From NCBI GenBank assembly GCA_049790315.1, contig JBAQYV010000177.1:1-64000 (forward strand): 64,000 bases of DNA, given 5' to 3'. Under the pieces are notes generated by a model. The model was not told the DNA's origin and made no database searches. It was given only the letters and a program-made list of their open reading frames with translations. Position numbers and translations under genes: made by a program. The first letter of the stretch is position 1. Every line of letters starts with the position of its first letter. Positions 1 through 9,041 of this stretch are shown here, piece by piece. Source of the stretch: DASPOJ01 sp049790315. GTDB taxonomy: Bacteria; Acidobacteriota; Terriglobia; Acidiferrales; UBA7541.

Positions 1-296
1 GTCGGATAGTAGGCCACGCAACCACCGCCGCTGATGCAGGCGGCGTCAGAATGCGTGCGCTGGAAATAATCGAGCCAGAACGCGAGATCGTATTTGCCGG
101 GATCGTCCTCGACCAGAGTGAGTTGCGCCCATCGCGACGTTTTGCCGATCCACGATGGGGCGCCGGCGGGCAACACAGTGGCAGCGTCTTGCGCCGCGGC
201 GAGCGGCCGAGTTGCAAACGGCGCGAGCGCGGCGACGGCTCCGGCGGCAGTGGTGGTTTTCAGAAATTGTCTGCGGGAAAAAGGTGGCATGGTCAT
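1..296 (-). CDS. Tat-exported protein, possible glycosyl-hydrolase-like family (3' end cut by window edge)
   Basis: The first 98 codons of a minus-strand gene are present and the rest lies outside the window. The N-terminus carries a clear twin-arginine signal: SRRQFLK at residues 7-13, followed by an Ala-rich hydrophobic stretch to about residue 31. The mature part begins with a conserved-looking block containing WAQLTLVEDDPGKYD and FWLDYFQRTHSDA, then a Gly/Cys patch. From memory this resembles the start of Acidobacterial Tat proteins with a hypothetical glycoside-hydrolase-like (GHL6/beta-galactosidase-like) barrel. Export by Tat is well supported; the enzyme family is a guess. The start is the ATG at 296 or the one at 290. 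Confidence 0.6.
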   Translation of the reverse strand, partial: MTMPPFSRRQFLKTTTAAGAVAALAPFATRPLAAAQDAATVLPAGAPSWIGKTSRWAQLTLVEDDPGKYDLAFWLDYFQRTHSDAACISGGGCVAYYP

Positions 297-348
297 GGGG
301 CCATCCGTGGGCGTTCTTCTTATGTGGCTGTGCCGCTTCGGCGGGAAC

Positions 349-376
349 AGTATATGACGCAACGCGCTTTCCACAA
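349..376 (-). promoter_or_regulatory. sigma70-type promoter for the Tat-exported protein
   Basis: Read on the minus strand there is TTGTGG at 376-371, a 16-base spacer, and TATACT at 354-349 (five of six matches to the -10 consensus). It points at the gene starting at 296, about 50 bases downstream. The -35 element is weak. Confidence 0.35.
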
Positions 377-415
377 TGCGAACGGGTTTCCACATGCCCG
401 AGGCGCGTTCGCTCC

Positions 416-444
416 TTGCGCCGTGCGATAGGCGCGCCTATGCT
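416..444 (+). promoter_or_regulatory. possible promoter giving a leaderless mRNA for the DnaC-like gene
   Basis: TTGCGC (416-421), a 17-base spacer and TATGCT (439-444) precede the ATG at 452. The expected transcription start would fall at or next to the ATG, and no Shine-Dalgarno sequence is visible, so the message could be leaderless. The -35 match is poor. Confidence 0.25.
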
Positions 445-451
445 GTGCTGA

Positions 452-1339
452 ATGGCTGACGCGAATTGCAAATTGTGCGGCGGAAGCGGTTGGAAAACCG
501 TGGAGCGCGTGGCGGCGGACGAACCGGCGCAGCGCGTGGCGCTTGCCAGCGCGTCCGGAACAGCAGCGGCGACGGCGAAATCGCGCCTGGTGTGGGCCGT
601 GCCGTGCGATTGCGCGGGTGCGGACCGCGCGGCGCGCGTTCTAGAGCGGGCGCGGATTCCACAGCGCTACCAGGAATGCGATTTTGAAAATTTCGGCACG
701 GATTGGCCTTCTCTTTTGTATGACAACATGCCCGAGGCAACGGCTTGGAGCCGAAGTCTCGAACAGGCACGGCTGGTGGTGGCGACGTTTGCGCGCGAAT
801 ATCCGGCCGGAGATCAAGCAGGGCTCTTGTTGATGGGCACATGTGGCGTTGGGAAAACGCACTTGGCGGTCGCCGCGCTGCGGCAGGTGGTTCAGCGCGG
901 ACACGTCGGTCTGTTTTACGATTACCGCGAACTGTTGAAGGAAATACAGGGGAGTTACAATGCGGCGAGCCAATCGACTGAGCTTGGCGTGTTGGAACCT
1001 GTGCTGAACGCCGAAGTGTTGGTGCTCGACGACGCGGGCGCGGGGACACCTTCGCCTTGGGCGCTCGAAACGCTGGGGCACATTCTGAACACGCGGTACA
1101 ACCAGCATCGCGTGACGCTGCTGACCACAAATTATCCCGACGGCCCCGCGCAACTGCCCGCGGCGGCGCGACGACGAGCGGCGACTTCAACGACTGCTCC
1201 CGCGACGATCGAGGAAACGCTCGCGGACCGGCTGGGATCGCGCATCCGATCGCGCCTGTATGAAATGTGCCGCACGATCGAAATCAACACCCCGGATTTC
1301 CGCGAAGCCAAGTTTTCGGCAGGGCGCGCCCGCCCCTAA
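452..1339 (+). CDS. DnaC/IstB-like AAA+ ATPase with N-terminal cysteine cluster
   Basis: This 295-residue protein is a P-loop ATPase of the DnaC/DnaI/IstB group, whose members load replicative helicases or assist transposases. Walker A is GTCGVGKT at residues 129-136, Walker B is VLVLDD at about 189-194, and a sensor-1 type LLTTNYP lies at 223-229. Cysteines at 6, 9, 52 and 54 (CKLC and CDC) can form the zinc ribbon seen in DnaI-like loaders. No transposase or dnaB lies beside it, so a chromosomal helicase-loader-like role is more likely than an IS accessory role. The C-terminus is rich in Ala/Arg/Thr. No SD sequence is visible ahead of the ATG. Confidence 0.8.
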   Translation: MADANCKLCGGSGWKTVERVAADEPAQRVALASASGTAAATAKSRLVWAVPCDCAGADRAARVLERARIPQRYQECDFENFGTDWPSLLYDNMPEATAWSRSLEQARLVVATFAREYPAGDQAGLLLMGTCGVGKTHLAVAALRQVVQRGHVGLFYDYRELLKEIQGSYNAASQSTELGVLEPVLNAEVLVLDDAGAGTPSPWALETLGHILNTRYNQHRVTLLTTNYPDGPAQLPAAARRRAATSTTAPATIEETLADRLGSRIRSRLYEMCRTIEINTPDFREAKFSAGRARP

Positions 1340-1452
1340 GTCCCGCGCATCCGCCGGAAAAATTGCGGCGTACCGGTTACTTTTATCTTGCGATTTGAAT
1401 CGAATTATAGTTTTTCACTTGAAAAAATTTCGATCGCGAGTGCGGTATGCAT

Positions 1453-1484
1453 TTGACTCGCGTCGCCGGTGATGTAAACTTTAC
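1453..1484 (+). promoter_or_regulatory. promoter of the alternative complex III operon, with overlapping palindrome
   Basis: TTGACT (1453-1458), a 16-base spacer and TAAACT (1475-1480) form a plausible sigma70 promoter about 100 bases before actA. A perfect 5+1+5 inverted repeat, GTAAACTTTAC (1474-1484), overlaps the -10 element and could be an operator. The rest of the 1340-1584 gap is relatively AT-rich and holds no gene. Confidence 0.4.
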
Positions 1485-1584
1485 AACTCGCGTGAACGCT
1501 TACGCTCGGCGATCAGCGCGACGCGTCCCAGCGCAACATCAGTTCGGGATCGGGGGAAACGCCAAGTATCAGCGGAAAATCTGA

Positions 1585-2244
1585 ATGGCACAGATTTTTC
1601 ATCGCAGCACAAATACAATTTCCCGACTCACGATCTATTTGAGCCTGGTACTCGTGGCCGTACTCTTCCTGGTCGGCGCGAAGATCGAAAGCTCGGGATA
1701 CGTCACCTCCGCGAACGTCGTCGTTGAGCAACCCATCCAATTCAGCCACAAACATCACGTTTCCGACGACGGGATTGACTGCCGCTACTGCCACACCGGT
1801 GTTGAAAGTTCTTCGTTCGCGGGCATCCCACCTACAAAAACCTGCATGACCTGCCATTCGGTTTTGTTTACGGACAGTCCTTTCCTGGAACCGGTGCGTG
1901 CAAGCTATCGCACGGGAGTCCCCATCCAGTGGAATCGCGTGCATAAACTGGATCAATTCGCTTATTTCGATCACAGCATTCACATCGCAAAAGGCATTGG
2001 TTGCTACACGTGCCACGGCGCTGTTGACCAGATGCCGCTGGTGCGCCAGGTGGCTTCGCTACAGATGGAATGGTGCATCGACTGCCACCGCCAGCCGGAA
2101 AAATATCTGCGGCCGAAGGATCAGGTGTTCAACATGTCTTACCGGCCGCCGCCGGACCAAATCGCTCTGGGATTGAAATTGAAGCAGGAATATCACATTC
2201 GCGACTCGCGGGATTTGACGAGCTGCTCGACGTGCCACCGGTGA
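1585..2244 (+). CDS. actA: Alternative complex III, pentahaem cytochrome c subunit ActA
   Basis: This 219-residue protein has one N-terminal membrane anchor (about residues 15-31) and five CXXCH haem c sites, at residues 66-70, 87-91, 140-144, 164-168 and 214-218. Extra histidines (for example HKHH at 55-58) can be distal ligands. Five haems, an N-terminal anchor and position directly before actB fit ActA, which carries electrons within the quinol:cytochrome c/oxidase oxidoreductase on the outer face of the inner membrane. It is the first gene of the respiratory operon; actB starts 4 bases after its stop. Confidence 0.92.
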   Translation: MAQIFHRSTNTISRLTIYLSLVLVAVLFLVGAKIESSGYVTSANVVVEQPIQFSHKHHVSDDGIDCRYCHTGVESSSFAGIPPTKTCMTCHSVLFTDSPFLEPVRASYRTGVPIQWNRVHKLDQFAYFDHSIHIAKGIGCYTCHGAVDQMPLVRQVASLQMEWCIDCHRQPEKYLRPKDQVFNMSYRPPPDQIALGLKLKQEYHIRDSRDLTSCSTCHR

Positions 2245-2248
2245 AACC

Positions 2249-5200
2249 GTGAACTGCAAAGACGAAAAACCGAAAGTGATTCCCGCCGCGCCGCTCGACC
2301 TTGCGGCCGTGCGCGCCAAGCTGGCGGGAAAAACGGGACGCCAGTACTGGCGCAGCATGGAAGAGCTTTCCGACGATCCGCGCTTCGAGGAAATGCTGCA
2401 CCGCGAATTCCCGCGGCACGCTTCGGAGCTGCCGGCCGGCGTCGACCGGCGAAAATTCTTGCAGTTGATGGGGGCATCGCTCGCGCTTGCGGGACTTACG
2501 GGATGCGGCAGCGGCTCGAACGAAACGATTGTTCCTTACGTGCGCCAACCGGAAAACACGATCCCCGGCATTCCGCAATTCTACGCAACCACGATGCCGC
2601 TGGCGGGATCGGCGGTAGGGCTGCTGGTGGAAACGCACGAAGGCCGGCCCACTAAAGTTGAAGGGAATCCGAAACATCCGGCGAGTCTGGGTGCGACCGA
2701 CGTGTTCGCGCAGGCTTCGGTGCTCGAGCTTTACGATCCCGATCGCTCGCAGGTGCTGACTTATCTGGGTGACATTCGGCCGTGGTCGGCGCTGCTGGGC
2801 GCGATCGAGACCGCACTGGCGGAACAAAAAGATAGCAAGGGCGCGGGATTGCGATTCCTGAGCGGAACCGTGATTTCTCCGACGCTGAGCGCGCAAATGG
2901 AATCGCTGCTGGCCGCTTATCCGGCGGCGAAGTGGCATCAGTGGGAGTCCGCGGGGCACGATTCGGTTCGCGCGGGCGCGCAAATGGCTTTTGGGCGCGC
3001 GGTGAATACGTATTACAGCCCGGAAAAAGCGGACGTTATCGTTTCGCTCGACGCCGATTTCCTGACAAGCGGTCCCGGCTCCTTGCGTTACGCGCGAGAA
3101 TTTTCGCGGCGGCGCGTACCCGATGCGCCCGGCGGTATGACGCGTCTTTACGCCGTGGAATCCATGCCGGCTCCGACGGGCGCGAAAGCGGATCATCGGA
3201 TGCCATTGCGTCCGAGCCAGGTCCGCGGCTTCACGCTGGCGCTCGCCGCGAAATTGGGAATTGGCGTGCAGCCAACCGGCGATGCGGGCGTTTCCGACGA
3301 ATGGATTTCGGCGGTGGCGCGCGATCTTCGGAAACATCGCGGCGCGAGTCTGGTGATCGCGGGCGATCAGCAACCCGCGGAAGTGCATGCCGTAGCTCAC
3401 ATGATCAATCATGCGCTTGGCTCCGTGGGCACGACGGTGTTTTACACCGAGCCGATCGAAGCGCGGCCGATGGATCAGCTCGCGTCGCTGGTGGATTTGG
3501 CGAACGATCTCGATGCGGGCCGCGTGCAAACGATCGTGATCCTGGGCTGCAATCCGGTGTATGACGCGCCGGTCGATTTGGTGTTCGGCGAAAAATTGCT
3601 GAAGGCTCCGCGCAGAATTCACCTGGGCGAATACCCGGACGAAACCTCCGAATTGTGCCAGTGGCACGTGCCGATGGCGCACTTCCTGGAATCGTGGAGC
3701 GACGCGCGGACGTTTGACGGCACGGCGAGCATCATTCAGCCGCTGATCGCGCCGCTTTACACCGGGAAATCGGCTCACGAATTGATCGCGGCGTTCGCGA
3801 AAGATTCGGTGACGGATAGTTACGGACTGGTGCGGCGATTCTGGCAAAAACAGATCGGCGGCGGCGACTTCGAGACCGCGTGGCGCCGCGCGCTGAACGA
3901 CGGCGTGATCGAGAACACGCGCCTTGCGCCGCTCGATGTGACTCCGCAACTCACCGCGCTTGCGAGCGCCACCGCTGCGGCGCCGGCGACGCCAAGCGCC
4001 GCCGGCAGCAATTGCGAAATCGCGTTCCGCCCGGACCCCGCGGTTTTCGACGGGCGCTTCGCGAACAATGCATGGCTTGAAGAATTGCCGAAGCCCATCA
4101 CGCGCCTCACTTGGGACAACGCCGCGATGGTGAGTCCGGCGACGGCGCAGCAGATCGGTCTGACGTATACGATCGATACGACCGGCGGCGAGCACGGACA
4201 GATTGAAGTGGATATGGTGGAAGTGGAATACGCCGGCCGCACGATCGAGGCGGCGACCTGGATTTTGCCGGGATTGCCCGACGGCATGGTGGTGCTGCAC
4301 TTGGGCTACGGCCGCAGGAATGCGGGCAAGGTCGCGAGCGGGCTGGGATTTGATGTTGGCCGGATACGCACGTCAACCGCGCCGTGGGGCGCGGCGGGCG
4401 CGCACGTGCGAAAACTTGCGGGCCGTACCTATCCGCTGGCCTGCGTGCAGTTTCATTACAGCATGGAAGGCCGCGAGATCGTGCGCTCGGCCACGCTCGC
4501 CGAATACCGCGCGCATCCGACGTTCGCGCCCGACGCCGTGGAGGTGCCATCGCCGGGACTAACGCTTTATCCCAATGAGCACCCGTACAACGCTAACGCG
4601 TGGGCGCTTTCGATCGATCTGAATCGCTGCGTAGGCTGCAACGCGTGCGTCGTTGCGTGCCAATCGGAAAACAACATTCCGGTGGTGGGCAAGGAACAGG
4701 TGATGGCCGGGCGCGAGATGCATTGGATTCGCATTGACCGCTATTACGCGGGCGATTCGCCGGAACAACTGGCCAATCCCGAAACTTTTTTCCAGCCTGT
4801 TCCGTGCATGCAGTGCGAGAACGCGCCCTGCGAAGAAGTCTGCCCTGTGGGCGCGACGAACCACAGCTCCGAGGGCCTGAACGACATGGTCTACAACCGG
4901 TGCGTGGGCACGCGCTACTGCTCGAACAATTGCCCGTACAAAGTTCGGCGATTCAATTTCTTCGCCTACGCCGATTACGATACTCCGGCGCTGAAGATGC
5001 AGCGCAATCCGGAAGTTACCGTGCGCAGCCGCGGCGTGATGGAGAAATGCACATACTGCGTGCAGCGCATCACGAAGGGGCGCATCGCGGCCGATAAAGA
5101 AGATCGCGACGTACGCGACGGCGAAATCATTACGGCATGCCAGCAAGCGTGCCCGGCTGAAGCCATCATCTTTGGGAATAAAAATGACGCCAGCAGCCGC

Positions 5201-5335
5201 GTGGCGCATCTGAAGGCCGATCCGCGCAATTACGGGTTGCTGGCCGAGCTGAACACCCGGCCGCGCACCACCTATCTTGCCGCTGTGCGCAATCCGAATC
5301 CTGAAATTGAAAACGGAGGCGGCCATGGCGCCTGA
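2249..5335 (+). CDS. actB: Alternative complex III, iron-sulfur/molybdopterin-like subunit ActB
   Basis: The protein has 1028 residues, the size expected for fused ActB. A Tat motif, DRRKFLQLMG, sits unusually far in at residues 66-75 and is followed by LTGC at 83-86, the extended Tat leader typical of this family. A long molybdopterin-oxidoreductase-like domain (about 90-740) lacks obvious cofactor ligands, as in known ActB. From residue 794 there is a ferredoxin-type domain with CVGCNACVVAC, CMQCENAPCEEVCPVG, CVGTRYCSNNCP and CTYC clusters, fitting three 4Fe-4S and one 3Fe-4S centre. The start is GTG. Its last 11 bases overlap actC. Confidence 0.93.
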   Translation: MNCKDEKPKVIPAAPLDLAAVRAKLAGKTGRQYWRSMEELSDDPRFEEMLHREFPRHASELPAGVDRRKFLQLMGASLALAGLTGCGSGSNETIVPYVRQPENTIPGIPQFYATTMPLAGSAVGLLVETHEGRPTKVEGNPKHPASLGATDVFAQASVLELYDPDRSQVLTYLGDIRPWSALLGAIETALAEQKDSKGAGLRFLSGTVISPTLSAQMESLLAAYPAAKWHQWESAGHDSVRAGAQMAFGRAVNTYYSPEKADVIVSLDADFLTSGPGSLRYAREFSRRRVPDAPGGMTRLYAVESMPAPTGAKADHRMPLRPSQVRGFTLALAAKLGIGVQPTGDAGVSDEWISAVARDLRKHRGASLVIAGDQQPAEVHAVAHMINHALGSVGTTVFYTEPIEARPMDQLASLVDLANDLDAGRVQTIVILGCNPVYDAPVDLVFGEKLLKAPRRIHLGEYPDETSELCQWHVPMAHFLESWSDARTFDGTASIIQPLIAPLYTGKSAHELIAAFAKDSVTDSYGLVRRFWQKQIGGGDFETAWRRALNDGVIENTRLAPLDVTPQLTALASATAAAPATPSAAGSNCEIAFRPDPAVFDGRFANNAWLEELPKPITRLTWDNAAMVSPATAQQIGLTYTIDTTGGEHGQIEVDMVEVEYAGRTIEAATWILPGLPDGMVVLHLGYGRRNAGKVASGLGFDVGRIRTSTAPWGAAGAHVRKLAGRTYPLACVQFHYSMEGREIVRSATLAEYRAHPTFAPDAVEVPSPGLTLYPNEHPYNANAWALSIDLNRCVGCNACVVACQSENNIPVVGKEQVMAGREMHWIRIDRYYAGDSPEQLANPETFFQPVPCMQCENAPCEEVCPVGATNHSSEGLNDMVYNRCVGTRYCSNNCPYKVRRFNFFAYADYDTPALKMQRNPEVTVRSRGVMEKCTYCVQRITKGRIAADKEDRDVRDGEIITACQQACPAEAIIFGNKNDASSRVAHLKADPRNYGLLAELNTRPRTTYLAAVRNPNPEIENGGGHGA

Positions 5336-6734
5336 TTTGCCGACGCCCGAGACAACCAGCTCCGAGCTGCCTCCGGTTCGCCGGCGATCGCCTGTCATCC
5401 AACCGGGCTACACGTTCGCGTCGGTCACGGACAAAATCGGCTCAATCGTTCTGACGCAGCGATTCGGCGCGGGCTGGTGGGCGGGATTCCTGTTCTCGTT
5501 CGCGCTGGTGCTGATGCTGTTCTACGCCATGAGTTATTTGATCATCAAAGGCGTAGGGATCTGGGGCATCAACATTCCGGTTGGCTGGGGATTCGCGATC
5601 ACGAATTTCGTGTGGTGGATCGGTATTGGTCACGCCGGCACGCTGATCTCCGCGGTGTTGCTGCTGCTGAATCAGAGCTGGCGCACCTCGATCAATCGAT
5701 TCGCCGAGGCCATGACTCTTTTTGCCGTGGCCTGCGCCGGCCTGTTTCCCTTGCTGCACATGGGACGTCCCTGGTTCGGATATTGGCTGCTTCCCTATCC
5801 GAACGTGATGGGCTTATGGCCGCAATTTCGCAGCCCGCTGGTGTGGGACGTTTTCGCCGTTTCGACTTACCTGACTGTGTCGCTGATCTTCTGGTTCGTT
5901 GGATTGATTCCGGACCTTGCGACGTTGCGCGACAGAGCGACGAAACGCGCGCACAAAATCGTGTATGGCATCCTGGCGATGGGCTGGCGCGGTTCGGCCA
6001 CCCATTGGTACCGCTACGAGACGGCTTATCTGCTGCTTGCCGGCCTGGCGACGCCACTGGTGGTTTCGGTGCATTCCGTGGTCAGCCTTGATTTCGCCGT
6101 GGGCATAATCCCCGGCTGGCATTCTACGATTTTCCCACCCTACTTTGTCGCCGGCGCCATCTATTCGGGTTTTGCTATGGTGCTGACGCTGGCGATTCCG
6201 TTGCGCGCGGCGTATCACCTGGAAGATTTCATCACCATGCGCCATCTGGACAACATGGCCAAGGTGATGCTTTCCACCGGACTGATCGTGGCCTACGGCT
6301 ACACCATGGAAATTTTCACTTCGTGGTACAGCGACAATATTTACGAGATTTTTCTCGCTTTGAATCGCGCCTTCGGGCCCTACGGCTATTTGTACTGGCT
6401 GCTGATCCTCTGCAACATACTGTTGCCGCAACTGCTCTGGTTTCCGCGCTTCCGGCAAAACGTGGCGGCTCTGTTCGGAATGTCGTTGATCATCAACGTC
6501 GGCATGTGGCTCGAGCGGTTTGTCATCGTGGTCGTCAGCTTGCACCGCGATTTTCTACCGTCATCGTGGGGCATGTACTCGCCCACGCGTTGGGACTGGG
6601 CGGTCCTGGTCGGCTCGATGGGATTGTTCGTGATGCTGCTGTTCTTATTCATCCGATTCCTGCCCATGATTTCCATTTTTGAAATGCGCGAGCTGGTGGA
6701 GGAAACCAGCCCGAACCCGAGCGGTGGCGACTGA
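5325..6734 (+). CDS. actC: Alternative complex III, NrfD/PsrC-type quinol-binding membrane subunit ActC
   Basis: The gene encodes 469 residues with about ten hydrophobic helices, the NrfD/PsrC fold that takes electrons from menaquinol in alternative complex III. The ATG at 5325 is chosen because a GGAGG lies at 5314-5318, and it overlaps the end of actB by 11 bases. An open frame continues upstream but without comparable support. Family-like segments include GIGHAGTLISAVLLL in the second or third helix and a loop with MRHLDNMAKV. The stop overlaps the actD start in TGATG. Confidence 0.92.
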   Translation: MAPDLPTPETTSSELPPVRRRSPVIQPGYTFASVTDKIGSIVLTQRFGAGWWAGFLFSFALVLMLFYAMSYLIIKGVGIWGINIPVGWGFAITNFVWWIGIGHAGTLISAVLLLLNQSWRTSINRFAEAMTLFAVACAGLFPLLHMGRPWFGYWLLPYPNVMGLWPQFRSPLVWDVFAVSTYLTVSLIFWFVGLIPDLATLRDRATKRAHKIVYGILAMGWRGSATHWYRYETAYLLLAGLATPLVVSVHSVVSLDFAVGIIPGWHSTIFPPYFVAGAIYSGFAMVLTLAIPLRAAYHLEDFITMRHLDNMAKVMLSTGLIVAYGYTMEIFTSWYSDNIYEIFLALNRAFGPYGYLYWLLILCNILLPQLLWFPRFRQNVAALFGMSLIINVGMWLERFVIVVVSLHRDFLPSSWGMYSPTRWDWAVLVGSMGLFVMLLFLFIRFLPMISIFEMRELVEETSPNPSGGD

Positions 6735-7276
6735 TGCCCCGGCGCGCGCTCCTTTACGGATTGCTGGCTGAGTTCGAGAAGCCCGAACAGTTGATGGTCG
6801 CGGCGCATCGCGCTCGAGAAGCCGGCTATCGCCGCATGGACGCCTACACACCGTTTCCCGTCGAAGGCCTGGCCCAGGCGCTGGGGCGCAAGCGCACCAT
6901 GGTGCCCTTGATCACGTTGATCGGCGGCCTATTGGGTGGCTCGGGCGGATTTGCAATGCAATATTGGATTTCAAAAACGGCGTATCCCATCGACGTAGGC
7001 GGCCGGCCGTTCAACAGTTGGCCCGCGTTTATTCCCGTGACGTTTGAATTGACGATCCTGTGCGCATCGCTTTCCGCGGTGCTGGGCATGCTCGCGCTCA
7101 ACGGCTTGCCCATGCCGCACCATCCGCTGTTCAATGAGCCGCGCTTTGCCTTGGCCTCGCGCGACCGCTTCTTCCTGTGCGTGGAGTCGCGCGACCGTCA
7201 ATTCGATCGCGCCAAGACCCGCGAGTTTCTCGAAGGCCTGTCGAGCCGCGCCGTCATGGAGGTCGAGAACCTTTGA
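6734..7276 (+). CDS. actD: Alternative complex III membrane subunit ActD (DUF3341 family)
   Basis: This 180-residue protein begins with a soluble domain starting LLAEFEKPEQLMVAAHRARE, continues with YTPFPVEGL, then has two transmembrane helices (about residues 55-80 and 98-120). That is the DUF3341/ActD layout. The ATG overlaps the actC stop by one base, so the two are translationally coupled. ActD is a peripheral membrane part of the complex with no cofactor. The C-terminal tail (DRFFLCVESRDRQFD) is typical. Confidence 0.9.
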   Translation: MPRRALLYGLLAEFEKPEQLMVAAHRAREAGYRRMDAYTPFPVEGLAQALGRKRTMVPLITLIGGLLGGSGGFAMQYWISKTAYPIDVGGRPFNSWPAFIPVTFELTILCASLSAVLGMLALNGLPMPHHPLFNEPRFALASRDRFFLCVESRDRQFDRAKTREFLEGLSSRAVMEVENL

Positions 7277-7851
7277 GGACTCGACACATTTCCGTGTGGC
7301 TTCTTGGCGCGGTGTCTGCATTCGGGGCTCTCTGCGGTTGCCAGCAGCAAATGGCCATACAGCCGGTTTACAAGCCATTAGCGGCCAGCGACTACTTTGC
7401 GGATGGCCAATCGGCGCGGCAGCCGGTGGATGGGACGCTGGCGCAAGGCCGCGCCGAGCTCGATTATCTGTACGTTGCGAAGGACGACACGGCGTTCCCG
7501 CTGCCGCTGACGGCGGAGCTGGTGGCGCGCGGCCAGCAACGCTACAACATTTATTGCATGCCGTGCCACGGGCAACTCGGCGATGGCAACGGATTCATCG
7601 TCACGCGCGGGTTCCGCCGGCCGCCGACGTTTCATAGCGACCGGCTGCGCGCGGCCCCGGTGGGCCATTTCTTCGACGTAATCACGAATGGTTTCGGCGC
7701 GATGTACGATTTGTCCGCGCAGATTCCACCGCGCGACCGCTGGGCCATCATCGCCTATGTCCGCGCGCTGCAATTGAGCCAAAACGCTCCCGCGGCGCGG
7801 CTCACGCCGGACGAGCGCGCGACGCTCGATCAGGAAGGCGCCGCGCAATGA
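7273..7851 (+). CDS. actE: Alternative complex III, monohaem cytochrome c lipoprotein ActE
   Basis: I place the start at the TTG at 7273, which overlaps the actD stop as TTGA and leaves a clean leader: MRTRHISVWLLGAVSAFGAL followed by CGC, a lipoprotein-type cleavage site. The mature part holds one class I cytochrome c domain with CMPCH at residues 95-99 and MYDLSAQIPPRDRW near the end as the distal region. The 192-residue length fits ActE. It passes electrons from the complex towards the oxidase. The frame is open further upstream but there it overlaps actD in a shadow frame. Confidence 0.88.
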   Translation: MRTRHISVWLLGAVSAFGALCGCQQQMAIQPVYKPLAASDYFADGQSARQPVDGTLAQGRAELDYLYVAKDDTAFPLPLTAELVARGQQRYNIYCMPCHGQLGDGNGFIVTRGFRRPPTFHSDRLRAAPVGHFFDVITNGFGAMYDLSAQIPPRDRWAIIAYVRALQLSQNAPAARLTPDERATLDQEGAAQ

Positions 7852-9041
7852 GCGCCACTTCCAATCGCGTGGGTCTTCTGGGTTACATGGCGCCTGAGGA
7901 TACGGCGCGCTGGCAATCGACCGCGCTGCTCGTCGGCGTGGTTTCGTTGATCATTTGCGCCGTGGGCGGCTTTCTTAACCCCACACAATTCTTCCGCTCA
8001 TATCTCATCGGCTTCTTTTTCTGGCTGGGAATCGCGCTGGGCTGCATGGCGCTGCTGATGCTCCAGTATCTTTCGGGCGGCGCCTGGGGAGTGATTAGCC
8101 GGCGGCCTCTTGAAAGCGCCTCCCGGACCATGCCGCTGATGCTGGTGCTTTTTATTCCCATCGCGTTCGGAATCCATCGCGTGTACGGATGGTCCCTGCC
8201 GGGCGCGAACCTGCCGCGTCACAAGGCCATTTATCTGACCGTGCCTTTTTTTCTCGAACGCGCGGTAATTTATTTCGCGATCTGGATCGTAATGGGTTGG
8301 CTCTTCAATCGCTGGTCGCATCAGCAGGATCAAACCGCGGACCCGCGGCTCAAGGTCAAATTGCGATTTCTGAGCGGCCCCGGCCTGGTGATCTATGGCC
8401 TGACGATTTCTTTCGCCGCGGTGGACTGGATCATGTCGCTCGATCCGTCCTGGTATTCGAGCATTTTCGGAATGCTAATCATCGGCGGGCAATTGGTTGC
8501 CGGCATGTCGATGATTATTGTCGTTCTGGTGGCGCTGGGCCGCGAAGAACCGATGAAGAGCGTTTACCAGTCGCGGCATTTCCACGATTTGGGCAAGTTG
8601 CTGATCTCATTTGTGATGATCTGGGCTTACGTTGCGGTATCGCAGCTGATCATCATCTGGTCCGGTAATTTACCGGAGGAAATTTCCTGGTACATGGCGC
8701 GTTTAGTGGGCGAATGGCGCTGGGTGGGATTGATTTTGGTGATCGCGCACTTCGCTTTGCCGTTTGGCCTGTTGCTCTCTCGCGATTTGAAGCGGCAGCC
8801 GGCGCGCTTGGTATGGATCGCGGGTCTGCTTTTGGTGGCGCGCTGGGTGGATGTGTACTGGCTGACTGCGCCGGAATTCTGGCCCGGTGGAATTCATCTG
8901 CACTGGATGGACGTGCTGATTCCCATCGGCATCGGCGGAATTTGGATTTCATTTTTCATTCGCTATTTGCGGCAATGGCCGCTGCTGCCGATCGGTGATC
9001 GCCAGCTCGCGAGCACGCTGGAGCATGAAGCTCATGTCTGA
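7848..9041 (+). CDS. actF: Alternative complex III, second quinol-binding-type membrane subunit ActF
   Basis: This 397-residue protein has about ten transmembrane helices and starts in an ATGA overlap with actE. It is the shorter NrfD-like paralogue of ActC (ActF). Family-like features are the second-helix region with GIALGCMALLMLQYLSGGAWG, followed by a conserved-looking Arg-rich loop (RRPLESASRTMP), and a late GEWRWVGLILVIAHFALPF segment. It probably supports proton movement or assembly rather than primary quinol oxidation. The end overlaps the next gene by 8 bases. Confidence 0.9.
   Translation: MSATSNRVGLLGYMAPEDTARWQSTALLVGVVSLIICAVGGFLNPTQFFRSYLIGFFFWLGIALGCMALLMLQYLSGGAWGVISRRPLESASRTMPLMLVLFIPIAFGIHRVYGWSLPGANLPRHKAIYLTVPFFLERAVIYFAIWIVMGWLFNRWSHQQDQTADPRLKVKLRFLSGPGLVIYGLTISFAAVDWIMSLDPSWYSSIFGMLIIGGQLVAGMSMIIVVLVALGREEPMKSVYQSRHFHDLGKLLISFVMIWAYVAVSQLIIIWSGNLPEEISWYMARLVGEWRWVGLILVIAHFALPFGLLLSRDLKRQPARLVWIAGLLLVARWVDVYWLTAPEFWPGGIHLHWMDVLIPIGIGGIWISFFIRYLRQWPLLPIGDRQLASTLEHEAHV

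Noticed and set aside
2129..4300. 723-codon open frame on the minus strand opposite actB
   Set aside because: It is an Arg/His-rich shadow of actB, which has intact Fe-S and Tat motifs. High G+C makes such antisense frames long by chance.
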